Assembly: GCA_003213155.1 (NCBI GenBank)
Contig: QCNQ01000010.1
Location: forward strand, 1 to 36,294
Source: Pelagibacteraceae bacterium AG-426-G02
GTDB lineage: Bacteria > Pseudomonadota > Alphaproteobacteria > Pelagibacterales > Pelagibacteraceae
Length of the DNA stretch: 36,294 nt
Direction of reading: 5' to 3'
The position numbers were made by a program, and so were the translations under genes. The notes under the pieces were generated by a model that was given only the letters and a program-made list of their open reading frames with translations, did no database searches and was not told the origin of the DNA. This document shows, in pieces, positions 25,199 to 33,794 of the stretch. How positions within the stretch are numbered: the stretch's first letter is position 1; every line of letters starts with the position of its first letter.

Positions 25199-25585
25199 TT
25201 AACTCAAATAAATAGGATTTATCAAATTTTTTTCAACTTTCAATTTATCGCAAAGTTTTGGGATATTTTCGTATTTAACCTCATTATTTTCACTAAAATC
25301 CTCGAAACTATAACAATAATAATCAATTTTATTAGCTAAATGGAAAGCTTTAACAACTGATAAAGAATTTCTTATCCCCGCAAAACTTCCTGGACCTCGA
25401 TTTACATAAATTTGAGAAACTTTATCTAAATCTAAATTTTTTTTATTTAAAAAATCATTAATTAGAATTGATAATTTTTCATAATTTATTTTGGAATTTT
25501 CATGTGTAATGCTGTAATTAGTATCATTATTAATGATCATTAAAAAAATTTTATCTTTAGCAGCATCTATAATTAGCTTATTCAT
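25199..25585 (-). CDS. tsaB: short TsaB-like tRNA threonylcarbamoyladenosine protein
   Basis: TsaB partners TsaD in making the N6-threonylcarbamoyl modification of A37 in tRNAs reading ANN codons. I chose the ATG at 25585 (128 residues, MNKLIIDAAKDKIF), matching the usual MxxLxIDTS-type start. The conserved VNRGPGSFAGIRNSLSVVKAF (residues about 64-84) is the key TsaB signature. The family normally has about 200-230 residues; here most of the second ASKHA lobe is missing, yet the C-terminal INPIYLS resembles the usual PxYLR ending, so this looks like an internal reduction. Its 5' end overlaps the divergent deacetylase gene by 53 bases. The rimI gene is absent before fur. Confidence 0.85.
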   Translation of the reverse strand: MNKLIIDAAKDKIFLMIINNDTNYSITHENSKINYEKLSILINDFLNKKNLDLDKVSQIYVNRGPGSFAGIRNSLSVVKAFHLANKIDYYCYSFEDFSENNEVKYENIPKLCDKLKVEKNLINPIYLS

Positions 25586-26594
25586 TTTACAATTTATTTT
25601 TCTAGTTAATTCTATTTCACAAGAGAATAATATCAAATCTTATTCTAGAGACAGTGGTGTTTTATCATTGATGTATCATCGATTTAATGAAAATAAATAT
25701 CCATCAACAAATATAAGAATGGATATGTTTGATGAGCAAATGAAAATCATTAAAAATCAAGGGTATGAATTTTATGATCCTAACAATTTTTTAAATGAAT
25801 TTAATAAAGTAAAAGAGAATAAGAAAATTTTAATTACAATTGATGATGGATTTAAGTCATTTTATAATGAGGCCTGGCCATATCTTAAAAAAAATAAAAT
25901 TCCATTCATCTTATTTGTATCTACTGAACCTGTAGGTAAAAAAGGGTATATGACTTGGGATGAAATTAAAGAAATTGATGACTCCGATATAGGCTATATA
26001 GGACACCATTCACATACACATGAATATTTAATTGATATGACAGAAAAAGAATTCATAAACGATATAGAAACAGCAACTAAAATTTTTAAAGATAAACTAG
26101 GGTATGTACCACCAATATTTTCATATCCTTTTGGTGAATATTCTCTTTTTATGAAAAATTATATATCAAAAAATTTTGAAATTGCTTTTGGACAACACTC
26201 TGGAATAATTGATAACAATAAAGATAAATTTGAATTACCAAGATTTCCAATAAATGAAAAGTATGGAGATTTAAAACGATTTAACTCACTAATAAATTAT
26301 AATCCTCTAGAATACAAATCTCTAAAACCAGTAGAAAAAAAATTAGAAAATAATGATAATCCACCTAAATTAATTGTAGAATTTTTTGATAATCAAAAAA
26401 ATATTAAAAATATTAATTGTTATTCAAATGATGGTGGTTCTTGGGGCCAACCAAATTTAGTATTTGAAAAAAATATTCTTTATATCAGTTTCGAGTCTAA
26501 ATTTTTACCAAGACGTGGAAGAGTAAACTGCTCGTTAAATGATGATGGCAGGTGGCGTTGGTTTGGAACCCAATTTGTTATAATGGAAAATTAA
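25533..26594 (+). CDS. secreted polysaccharide deacetylase (NodB homology)
   Basis: A carbohydrate esterase 4-type protein, 353 residues, with an N-terminal signal sequence (KK, then a long hydrophobic run ending near NSISQ at residue 30). The NodB domain shows LMYHRF, the metal/catalytic TIDDGFKSF (motif 1, first Asp as base), HSHTHEYL (motif 2, His pair), and SYPFGEYS (motif 3). About 100 C-terminal residues form an extra region with INCYSNDGG and RGRVNCSLNDDGRWRW, of no function known to me. It may deacetylate peptidoglycan or an exopolysaccharide. It is divergent from tsaB with overlapping 5' ends, and its stop overlaps that of the convergent Bax-like gene by 4 bases. Confidence 0.88.
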   Translation: MIIKKILSLAASIISLFILQFIFLVNSISQENNIKSYSRDSGVLSLMYHRFNENKYPSTNIRMDMFDEQMKIIKNQGYEFYDPNNFLNEFNKVKENKKILITIDDGFKSFYNEAWPYLKKNKIPFILFVSTEPVGKKGYMTWDEIKEIDDSDIGYIGHHSHTHEYLIDMTEKEFINDIETATKIFKDKLGYVPPIFSYPFGEYSLFMKNYISKNFEIAFGQHSGIIDNNKDKFELPRFPINEKYGDLKRFNSLINYNPLEYKSLKPVEKKLENNDNPPKLIVEFFDNQKNIKNINCYSNDGGSWGQPNLVFEKNILYISFESKFLPRRGRVNCSLNDDGRWRWFGTQFVIMEN

Positions 26595-27739
26595 ATTAAA
26601 CTTTCAAGGTCTTTGCTTGATGGAAGTAACTTAGCATCATCAAAATCTTTTAAATTATTTTGATTAATAATTTTTTGCAAAACTTCCACATACTTATTTC
26701 CAGTTTCAGCATAATTTTTTAAAAATTGAGAAAGAATTAAACTATCTAAAGGTTGATTATTATCTCTTAAATGTGCTCTTGCTAGTCTAAAATTTTTATA
26801 TGATCTATGGGTATTTAAATTTCTTTGATAAGCTCTAACTGAGGCTTGTAATACATTAAATTTCATAACTTTGTGACCCTTGTTTTCATCAGCCTCTTTA
26901 GGTTTTAAGCCCTCACCTGACCAAGTCCATTGCCCAAAAAGTGCATTGCCCTCTTGTGCAAATCTTGATGTTCCCCATCCTGTTTCTTTCGCAGCTTGAG
27001 CAAGTGCTAAAGAAACTGGTATTTCATCCATTCTGATTTTAAGAGTTGTTAAATCTTTGGATGTTACTCCATATTGTTTGTATTTTTTTTCAAGCCATTT
27101 TTTTTCTAATTGAGTATTATTGCTCTTATTTATAATTTTAAACAAAGTCTTTCGATCTAATCTAATATTATTATTTTCTTTTAAAACTAAAGGTAAAACA
27201 ATTTGAATAAAAAACTCTTTTCTTTTCTTGGTGCTTTCGATCATTTTGATTTCACCAGGAAGTAAAGTTAAGGCGACAGGCTTAACTAATTTTGTTTCCC
27301 TTACGTCATCTAGCTTATAATCGGTGTCTTGAAATAATTGCTTAATTGTAGATGCATTTAATCTTACTGTGTCTGTCTCAAGATCATTTAGACTGAAAAT
27401 ATCTATTAACAAATCTTTTTCATTCAAGTCTCCTCCATCAGCTTCAACACCCTCTTTTTTATTTAGTGTATAAGCTAGTATAGCTTTAGAATTATTTTGA
27501 AATTCTTTATCATCTAAAAGTTGCTGATTGGCAAAGTTAACTATTGATGGAATATGATAAAATGAAAATACAACAAAAATACTTGTTAAAAATATTCTTG
27601 GGATAGCACCAATTCTTCTGTCATCAAAAAACTTAAATATTTTTAAGTTCTTTCTTCTCATTCTAACAAAATAAAATTTTGACTTAAAAAAAATCAGTTG
27701 ATTTAAAAATTTAAGATTTTTTAATTTAAAACTGAACAT
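26591..27739 (-). CDS. Bax-like glucosaminidase-domain protein
   Basis: A likely peptidoglycan hydrolase of the Bax/mannosyl-glycoprotein endo-N-acetylglucosaminidase type, 382 residues. A membrane segment lies at about residues 47-65 (IPRIFLTSIFVVFSFYHIP), with most of the protein periplasmic. The catalytic domain is C-terminal: SLALAQAAKETGWGTSRFAQEGNALFGQW holds the family Glu (KETGWG), followed by WTWSGEGLKP and SVRAYQRNLNTH. The start at 27739 directly abuts the nfu stop (TAAATG); an internal Met at 27661 (MRRKNLKIFKFFDDRR) is a plausible shorter alternative. It lies beside the deacetylase, suggesting a cell-wall pair. Confidence 0.83.
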   Translation of the reverse strand: MFSFKLKNLKFLNQLIFFKSKFYFVRMRRKNLKIFKFFDDRRIGAIPRIFLTSIFVVFSFYHIPSIVNFANQQLLDDKEFQNNSKAILAYTLNKKEGVEADGGDLNEKDLLIDIFSLNDLETDTVRLNASTIKQLFQDTDYKLDDVRETKLVKPVALTLLPGEIKMIESTKKRKEFFIQIVLPLVLKENNNIRLDRKTLFKIINKSNNTQLEKKWLEKKYKQYGVTSKDLTTLKIRMDEIPVSLALAQAAKETGWGTSRFAQEGNALFGQWTWSGEGLKPKEADENKGHKVMKFNVLQASVRAYQRNLNTHRSYKNFRLARAHLRDNNQPLDSLILSQFLKNYAETGNKYVEVLQKIINQNNLKDFDDAKLLPSSKDLESLI

Positions 27740-28279
27740 TTAAAGAGCCTCAACCTTCTTAACTTCTGGTAGATAGTGACAAAGCAGATTTTGAACGCCT
27801 TGTTTTAATGTCATAATTGAACTTGGGCAACCCGAACAACTCCCTTGAAGCTGTACTTTAACTACACCATCTTTAAACTCCTTAAATTTGATATCTCCAC
27901 CATCTTTCGCAACTGCAGGTCTGATTTTTTCATCTAATATTTTAACTATTTTTTTTTCTATATCTTTTAAATTTTCATTATTTTCAATTAAGGTATTTTC
28001 AACAACACATTCTTTTCCAGTTGAGTAAAAATCGTTGATTAGAGAAATTACTATATGTTTAATATCATCCCATGATGTGTCGTCATATTTATTTATGGAG
28101 ATAAAATCTTTGCCTAGAAAAATACCTTCAACGCCATTTATTGATAACAAGTTTTTAACTAACTCATTATTAGTTTGATCTTTTTGTGTAATTTCAAATG
28201 ACCCTTTATTTGAAACATTCTTACCAGGTAAGAATTTTAAAGAATTTGGGTTTGGTGTTATTTCAGTCTGTACAAACAT
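27740..28279 (-). CDS. NifU/Nfu-type iron-sulfur scaffold protein
   Basis: An Nfu-type carrier that delivers [4Fe-4S] clusters to apoproteins such as MiaB. The 179-residue protein has an N-terminal Nfu_N domain (MFVQTEITPNPNSLKFLPG; residues 1-90) and a C-terminal NifU-like domain with IRPAVAKDGGDIKF and the cluster-binding CSGCPSS (Cys-x2-Cys, about residue 152-155). This domain order is the usual alphaproteobacterial and mitochondrial NFU1 type, unlike E. coli NfuA. Upstream of it is a 54-base AT-rich gap; downstream it abuts the Bax-like gene. Confidence 0.95.
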   Translation of the reverse strand: MFVQTEITPNPNSLKFLPGKNVSNKGSFEITQKDQTNNELVKNLLSINGVEGIFLGKDFISINKYDDTSWDDIKHIVISLINDFYSTGKECVVENTLIENNENLKDIEKKIVKILDEKIRPAVAKDGGDIKFKEFKDGVVKVQLQGSCSGCPSSIMTLKQGVQNLLCHYLPEVKKVEAL

Positions 28280-28333
28280 GATTTATATATAATCAATAAT
28301 TGTAAAAATGAAACTCGTTAATAAAAAAAAATC

Positions 28334-29335
28334 TTAAAAACCAACAAGTTCTTGAATTTTTTTTACCTTTTCTGAGGCTATTTTATCTGCTTTTTGAGTC
28401 CCCTCTAATAATATCTTATCTAAATATTTTTTTTCACTTAACAGCTTTTTAATTTCCAAAGATATTGGACAAATTTTATCAACCATAACTTGTGATAAAT
28501 TCTCTTTAAATTCCGAAAAATTTTTTCCTGAAAATTTATTTATTGTATCCTCTAAACTTACATCCATTAAACTAGAATAAATACCCATCAAGTTCTTTGC
28601 TTCGGGTCTTTTTTCTAAATCTGCACTAGCGGATGGTAGTGGCAAAGTATCAGTTTTTGCTTTTTTGATTTTATTTATTATTTGGTCTTTATCATCTGTT
28701 AAATTTATCCTGCTCAGATCTGATAATTCAGATTTACTCATTTTTTTTGTACCATCTCTCAAGCTCATAATTCTTGAAAACTCTTTTTGAATCAATGGCT
28801 CAGGAATTTTAAAAAAATTGTTAGCATTAAAGTCATTATTAAACTTTTGGGCTATATCTCGGCAAAGTTCTAAATGTTGCTTTTGATCATCTCCAACAGG
28901 TACGTGGGTTGTGTCATATAACAAAATATCTGCAGCCATTAAAACAGGATAAGAATAAAGACCAATACTTGCTTTTTCTTTGTCTTTTCCAGCTTTCTCT
29001 TTAAATTGGGTCATTCTATTAAGCCATCCCATTCTAGCAACACAACTTAATATCCAGGCTGTTTCTGAATGAGCACTTACACTTGATTGATTAAAAATAA
29101 TACTTTTTTCAGGATCAATGCCACTAGCAATAAAAGTTGCTACAGTTTCATAAATATTATCTTTTAATTTTTTTGGATCTTGAGCAACTGTAATAGCATG
29201 AAGATCAACAACACAGAACACACACTCATTTTGAGCTTCATTATTAAGTTTTACAAAATTTTTGATCGCTCCCAAGTAATTTCCAAGATGAAGATTTCCA
29301 GTAGGCTGAACACCTGAAAAAATTTTTTTTCCCAT
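28334..29335 (-). CDS. trpS: tryptophanyl-tRNA synthetase
   Basis: TrpS charges tRNA-Trp. The 333-residue class Ic enzyme opens with the nucleotide-binding [18 protein letters not shown], a HIGH-type motif (HLGN), and has the KMSKS loop KKMSKSE near residue 198. It also shows DLHAITV and [15 protein letters not shown], typical of bacterial TrpS. Length is normal. It is 2 bases downstream of the murJ stop. The murJ-trpS-nfu order occurs in other Alphaproteobacteria. Confidence 0.97.
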   Translation of the reverse strand: MGKKIFSGVQPTGNLHLGNYLGAIKNFVKLNNEAQNECVFCVVDLHAITVAQDPKKLKDNIYETVATFIASGIDPEKSIIFNQSSVSAHSETAWILSCVARMGWLNRMTQFKEKAGKDKEKASIGLYSYPVLMAADILLYDTTHVPVGDDQKQHLELCRDIAQKFNNDFNANNFFKIPEPLIQKEFSRIMSLRDGTKKMSKSELSDLSRINLTDDKDQIINKIKKAKTDTLPLPSASADLEKRPEAKNLMGIYSSLMDVSLEDTINKFSGKNFSEFKENLSQVMVDKICPISLEIKKLLSEKKYLDKILLEGTQKADKIASEKVKKIQELVGF

Positions 29336-29337
29336 AG

Positions 29338-30867
29338 TTAATACTTTAGTTTAATATCACCATATTTGAAAGCTTTGATAAATAATGAAAAACTCAAATA
29401 GAATATAAGACTTAAAAAAGCTGAAAGTATTAAATAAAAAGATTTAAAATTATATTCATAAATCAATTTATTTTCAAAAAGCAAAATTAAATAATTAAAA
29501 AATATTCCCATTAGTATAGATGCCAGAAGTATTTTTATTAATTTAGCAAAAAATAATTCGTTAAAATTAAATAAATCTTTATTTTTTAAGTAAATAAATA
29601 ATATTATTGCATTAAACCATGATGAAATTGTTGTGGCTATAGGGATGATTATAAAACCAATTTCTCTAAAAAAATAAACACTTATTAATATATTTAAAAT
29701 TACCGAAAGTAATGAAATATAAAATGGTGTTTTAGTATCCTGGTTTGCGAAAAAAAAAGTCGAAAATACTTTTATTAAAGCAAAAGCAGGTAATCCTAAT
29801 CCAAAATAGTAAAGTGCGTTTGCTGAGTTAGATACTGACAGCTCATCAAAAGAACCATAGCCAAATAATGCAGAAATAATTTGTTCTGATCCTACAATTA
29901 AAGCAACTGAGGCTGGTAGACTTAAAAACATACTAAGCTCAAGTGCTTTGTTTTGTAGTAAGAGAATTTTATTTTTTTTTTTTAAAAAGACATGTTTAGA
30001 AAGCTGTGGTAAAACAACTACTCCTATCGCAATTCCTGCGATTGCTAAGTTTATTTGATAAATCCTATCAGCATAATATAAATAAGATACGGCACTGGCT
30101 TGAAAAGATGCAATTATAGTACCCACAAGAATATTGATTTGTGTGACACCAGATGAGAAAATACTAGGTAAAAGTTTTTTGAAAAAAAATTTTACCTTAT
30201 TATCAATTTTGAAACTAAAATTAAGTCTTATAAAATAAAATTTTTTTGCAAATTGATATAAAAAAATAAGTTGTAACAATCCTGCAATAGAAACTCCATA
30301 TGATAAATAATAAACTAATTCATCGTTAAGAAATTTGCCAAAAAATAAAATTCCAATCAAGACTATATTAAGTATTATTGGAGCTGCAGAGGCAGCAGCA
30401 AACTTATTGTGAGAATTTAGAATTGCAGCAAAAAAAGAAGATAGACTCACAAACATTAAAAATGGCATAGTTATCCTTGTAAGATCGACGGCTAGCTGAA
30501 TTTTTTCTGAATCATCAACAAAGCCTGGCGCTATCAGCCTTACAAAAATTGGCATGAAAATTTCTATAATTAAAACTATAAACAATAGTCCTAAAAATAA
30601 TAAATTGAAAATTTCGTTAGCAAATTTTTGTGATCCAGTTTTTTTTTTAACTAATTCTGAAGTGTAACTTGGTATAAAAGCTGCATTAAAGGTTCCTTCT
30701 GCAAACAATCTTCTAAAAGTATTAGGTATTCTAAATGCTACAAAAAATACATCTGCTAAAAAACTTGTTCCAAGAAAAATCGCTATCAAAACATCTCTTA
30801 AATAACCAAGTAATCTACTGATAATAGTATAAAAACCAAAAGTCCCTGTTGACTTAACTAAATTCAT
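29338..30867 (-). CDS. murJ: lipid II flippase MurJ
   Basis: MurJ flips lipid-linked peptidoglycan precursors across the inner membrane. The 509-residue protein has about 14 hydrophobic segments throughout, with the family opening [37 protein letters not shown], then [16 protein letters not shown] and [11 protein letters not shown]. It belongs to the MOP exporter superfamily and is the typical length. It is divergent from maeB with a 50-base gap. Confidence 0.96.
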   Translation of the reverse strand: MNLVKSTGTFGFYTIISRLLGYLRDVLIAIFLGTSFLADVFFVAFRIPNTFRRLFAEGTFNAAFIPSYTSELVKKKTGSQKFANEIFNLLFLGLLFIVLIIEIFMPIFVRLIAPGFVDDSEKIQLAVDLTRITMPFLMFVSLSSFFAAILNSHNKFAAASAAPIILNIVLIGILFFGKFLNDELVYYLSYGVSIAGLLQLIFLYQFAKKFYFIRLNFSFKIDNKVKFFFKKLLPSIFSSGVTQINILVGTIIASFQASAVSYLYYADRIYQINLAIAGIAIGVVVLPQLSKHVFLKKKNKILLLQNKALELSMFLSLPASVALIVGSEQIISALFGYGSFDELSVSNSANALYYFGLGLPAFALIKVFSTFFFANQDTKTPFYISLLSVILNILISVYFFREIGFIIIPIATTISSWFNAIILFIYLKNKDLFNFNELFFAKLIKILLASILMGIFFNYLILLFENKLIYEYNFKSFYLILSAFLSLIFYLSFSLFIKAFKYGDIKLKY

Positions 30868-30917
30868 AAATCATATTAGTCTTAATTTTACCCCATTTGT
30901 ACACCTAATTAGCATAA

Positions 30918-32510
30918 ATGAAAAAAACAAAAATTGATCATTACACAGATAAAGAAGCTTTAGATTTTCACAAAGATAAGAAGCCAGGCAAGATTGAAAT
31001 ATCTTCCTCAAAAAATATGACGACAAAAAGAGATCTGGCTTTAGCATACTCGCCTGGTGTAGCTGCTCCTGTAAGAGCAATCAGTGATAATCCTGAGGCT
31101 GCATTTGATTATACAAGTAAAGGAAACCTTGTTGCAGTAATTAGTAATGGCTCAGCAATTTTAGGAATGGGAAATTTGGGTGCGTTGGCATCTAAACCGG
31201 TGATGGAAGGTAAGGCTGTTTTATTTAAAAGATTTGCTGATATTGACTCTATTGATTTAGAGATAGACTCCGAAAATCCAGATGAAATCATAAATAGTAT
31301 AAAAAATTTTGCTCCAAGTTTTGGGGGTATTAATCTTGAGGATATTGCTGCTCCAGATTGTTTTATTATTGAAGAAAAGCTTAAAGAAATACTTGATATA
31401 CCAGTATTTCATGATGATCAGCATGGAACTGCGATTATTACAACTGCAGCACTTATCAATGCTTTGGACATTAGTAAAAAAAAAATTGATAAAGTTAAAA
31501 TAATTGTCAATGGTGCCGGAGCTTCAGCTATGGCTTGCGCTAATTTATTTAAAAAAACTGGTGTACCCAAAAAAAATATAACAATGGTAGACAGAACAGG
31601 GGTCATTTACAGAGGTCGAGATAATTTGAACCAATGGAAATCAAGTCATGCAATTGAAACAAAAGATAGAACTCTAGATGATGCTATTACTAATGCAGAT
31701 GTTTTTTTAGGCTTATCTGCGAAAGGAGCGTTGACTAAAGACATGGTTAAAAAAATGGCAAAAAATCCAATTATATTTGCATGTGCCAACCCTGACCCAG
31801 AAATCACACCTGAAGAAATTGAAGAGGTTAGAGATGATGCAATTATAGCGACTGGAAGGTCGGATTATCCTAATCAAGTAAACAATTTAATAGGGTTTCC
31901 ATATATTTTTAGAGGTGCATTAGATGTACGATCAAAAACAATTAATGAAGAAATGAAAATTGCAGCTGCACATGCGATAGCAAAATTAGCTAAAGAAGAT
32001 GTACCTGATGAAGTCATTGCAGCAATGGGAGGTGAAAGGCCTCACTATGGAAAAGATTATATAATTCCATCAACATTCGATCCGAGATTAATTAGTGTTA
32101 TACCGGCTGCAGTTGCAAAAGCTGCTATTGACACTGGCGTAGCAAGAAAGAAAATTGACAATTATGAAATCTATAAGGACCAACTTAAACAAAGATTAGA
32201 TCCAACTGTAACAATTATGCAGGGTGTGAATACTTATATTAAGAAAAAACAAAAAAAAGTCGTTTTTGCTGATGGTGAGGATGAAAATACACTTAAGGCT
32301 GCGATAGCTTTTAAAAACTCTGACTTAGGAATGCCCATCTTAGTTGGAAAAGAGGAGCTAATTAAAAATCAAATAAAAAAAATTGGTTATAATGAAAATT
32401 TTGATATTGAAATTGTAAACTCAAAAGACACCGCTAAAAGAGAAAAATATGTAAAATATTTATTTAAAAAAACTCCAAAGAGAAAAGGGGATGTTGGAGT
32501 GGGATTGTGA
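30918..32510 (+). CDS. maeB: NADP-dependent malic enzyme MaeB, N-terminal part (frameshifted)
   Basis: MaeB oxidatively decarboxylates malate to pyruvate with NADP. This frame holds the malic domain (LAYSPGVAAPVRAI; NGSAILGMGNLGALASKPVMEGKA; FHDDQHGTAIITTAAL), the NAD(P)-binding domain (VNGAGASAMACANLFK; FACANPDPEI), and the beginning of the C-terminal phosphotransacetylase-like domain (VVFADGEDENTLKAA). Residues up to about G524 are authentic; the last six or so come from the wrong frame after an extra G in the G4 run at 32487-32490. With one G removed the protein continues into 32491-33204, giving about 760 residues, the normal MaeB length. The PTA-like domain is regulatory in MaeB and lacks activity. 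Confidence 0.92.
   Translation: MKKTKIDHYTDKEALDFHKDKKPGKIEISSSKNMTTKRDLALAYSPGVAAPVRAISDNPEAAFDYTSKGNLVAVISNGSAILGMGNLGALASKPVMEGKAVLFKRFADIDSIDLEIDSENPDEIINSIKNFAPSFGGINLEDIAAPDCFIIEEKLKEILDIPVFHDDQHGTAIITTAALINALDISKKKIDKVKIIVNGAGASAMACANLFKKTGVPKKNITMVDRTGVIYRGRDNLNQWKSSHAIETKDRTLDDAITNADVFLGLSAKGALTKDMVKKMAKNPIIFACANPDPEITPEEIEEVRDDAIIATGRSDYPNQVNNLIGFPYIFRGALDVRSKTINEEMKIAAAHAIAKLAKEDVPDEVIAAMGGERPHYGKDYIIPSTFDPRLISVIPAAVAKAAIDTGVARKKIDNYEIYKDQLKQRLDPTVTIMQGVNTYIKKKQKKVVFADGEDENTLKAAIAFKNSDLGMPILVGKEELIKNQIKKIGYNENFDIEIVNSKDTAKREKYVKYLFKKTPKRKGDVGVGL
32487..32490 (+). other. frameshift site in maeB
   Basis: The sequence reads AGA AAA GGG GAT; removing one G gives AGA AAA GGG ATG TTG GAG, which continues the family protein (RKG-MLEWDCDRLVR). 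The shift is +1 at a run of four G. Confidence 0.85.
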
Positions 32511-33204
32511 CAGACTAGTAAGAAACGACAGGGTTATTTGGGCCTCATGTATGGTTGCATGTCAGGATGCTGATGCAATGATAACTGGGAACACAAGAAG
32601 ATATTCATCCTCGCTTGAAAAAATAATTAAAGTCGTTGACCCCAGACCAGGCGAAATTATGTTTGGATTAAATTTAGTTGTAAATAGAGGTAAAACAATT
32701 TTTATTTGTGATACATCGGTTATAGAATATCCAGATGCCAAACAATTAGCTGAAATGGCAAAATCAGCTGCAAGAGTTGCAAAACTATTTGGTTTTGATC
32801 CCAAAGTCGCTTTTTTATCTCACTCTACTTTTGGAGAGCCAGCTACAGATAGAACAAAAAGATTAAGTGATGCTGTTGAAATTTTAAAATCGGACAAAGT
32901 AGACTTTAAATTTGATGGCGAGATGCAGCCTGATGTGGCCTTAGAGGAAATGTATAAAGAACTTTACCCATTTTCTGAGATAGTTGGTAATTCAAATGTT
33001 TTAATTATGCCAAGCCAACATAGTGCTGCTATTTCCTACAAAATGATTAAGTCAATGAGTAGAGCAAAAGTAATTGGACCTTTGTTAATTGGTTTAGGTT
33101 TACCCATTGAAATAGCACCTTTAAGATCATCAACTTCTGACATTTTAAATTTAGCTTCTATTGCAGCTTACTCAGCTGATGTAATTGATTATAAAAAAAA
33201 TTAG
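32491..33204 (+). CDS. maeB: NADP-dependent malic enzyme MaeB, C-terminal part (frameshifted)
   Basis: This frame holds the rest of the phosphotransacetylase-like domain of MaeB: NDRVIWASCMVACQDADAMITGNTRRYSSSLE, VVDPRPGEIMFGLNLVVN, KVAFLSHSTFGEPATDRTKR and a C-terminal PLLIGLGLPIEIAPLRSSTSDI, all matching PTA/MaeB family segments. It begins with an ATG right after the G4 run, and the TGA of the first frame lies 18-20 bases further in. As written it could only be translated by reinitiation or frameshifting. Its stop overlaps the convergent BON lipoprotein gene by 4 bases. Confidence 0.9.
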   Translation: MLEWDCDRLVRNDRVIWASCMVACQDADAMITGNTRRYSSSLEKIIKVVDPRPGEIMFGLNLVVNRGKTIFICDTSVIEYPDAKQLAEMAKSAARVAKLFGFDPKVAFLSHSTFGEPATDRTKRLSDAVEILKSDKVDFKFDGEMQPDVALEEMYKELYPFSEIVGNSNVLIMPSQHSAAISYKMIKSMSRAKVIGPLLIGLGLPIEIAPLRSSTSDILNLASIAAYSADVIDYKKN

Positions 33205-33794
33205 TTAGTTTTAATTCTCAAATTATCTACCAGTAAAATACTAGCAATCACATCCTCAACATCTAAAATTTCTTTTGCTTCTGAAATAACAAGATCTTTT
33301 TCATCTTTAGTTTGAGAAATACCATAAATATAAATTTTCTTTTTATAGGTATCTATTTGATAATTTGTAGCCTTAATTTCTTTATTTAAAATTAATGCAG
33401 TTCTTAATTGTGAGGTAATTAATAAATCCTTGGCCGATTGTTTAAAATTAAAAGCCTCTTTTATTTTAATATCGTTTCTAACAGATCTCACACCATCAGT
33501 TTCCCAAGCAGTTTTGGTTAATTTTAATTTTTCCTCTGGTTCATCAACTTTTCCAGTTAAAAATATTCTTCCATCTAGAACTTTTGATTTGACTGATAAA
33601 AGATAATTTTTATTCATCATTAAAATTCTTGCAGTTAAATTTTTTTGCATTAAAGAATCGTCTATCTGTGTCCCCAAAGATCTTGGATCGATAGCCACAC
33701 TCACACCTGTTCCAAAAATGCCTGAGGATGATACGCCTGCGCATCCACTCAAAATAAAACCAACAAAAAGTACAATGAGTATTTTATTTTTCAT
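33201..33794 (-). CDS. BON-domain outer-membrane lipoprotein (DolP/YraP-like)
   Basis: A 197-residue lipoprotein. The signal sequence MKNKILIVLFVGFILSGC has a good lipobox (LSGC, Cys at residue 18). Two BON domains follow: the first includes LDGRIFLTGKVDEPEEKLKL and DGVRSVRNDIKI, the second YKKKIYIYGISQTKDEKDLV. In enterobacteria the related DolP (YraP) supports outer-membrane integrity and lies near rsmI and lpoA, as here. It is coupled to rsmI by an 11-base overlap. The exact role in this organism is unknown. Confidence 0.87.
   Translation of the reverse strand: MKNKILIVLFVGFILSGCAGVSSSGIFGTGVSVAIDPRSLGTQIDDSLMQKNLTARILMMNKNYLLSVKSKVLDGRIFLTGKVDEPEEKLKLTKTAWETDGVRSVRNDIKIKEAFNFKQSAKDLLITSQLRTALILNKEIKATNYQIDTYKKKIYIYGISQTKDEKDLVISEAKEILDVEDVIASILLVDNLRIKTN

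Noticed and set aside
28280..28333. Promoter for nfu in the trpS-nfu gap
   Set aside because: TATATA is present but no -35 at acceptable spacing; the AT-rich gap makes chance matches likely. The gap lies upstream of nfu on the minus strand and so may still contain a promoter or part of one.
31309..31503. Plus-strand overlapping frame inside maeB
   Set aside because: Leu-rich alternative frame of a conserved malic-enzyme segment; no independent evidence.
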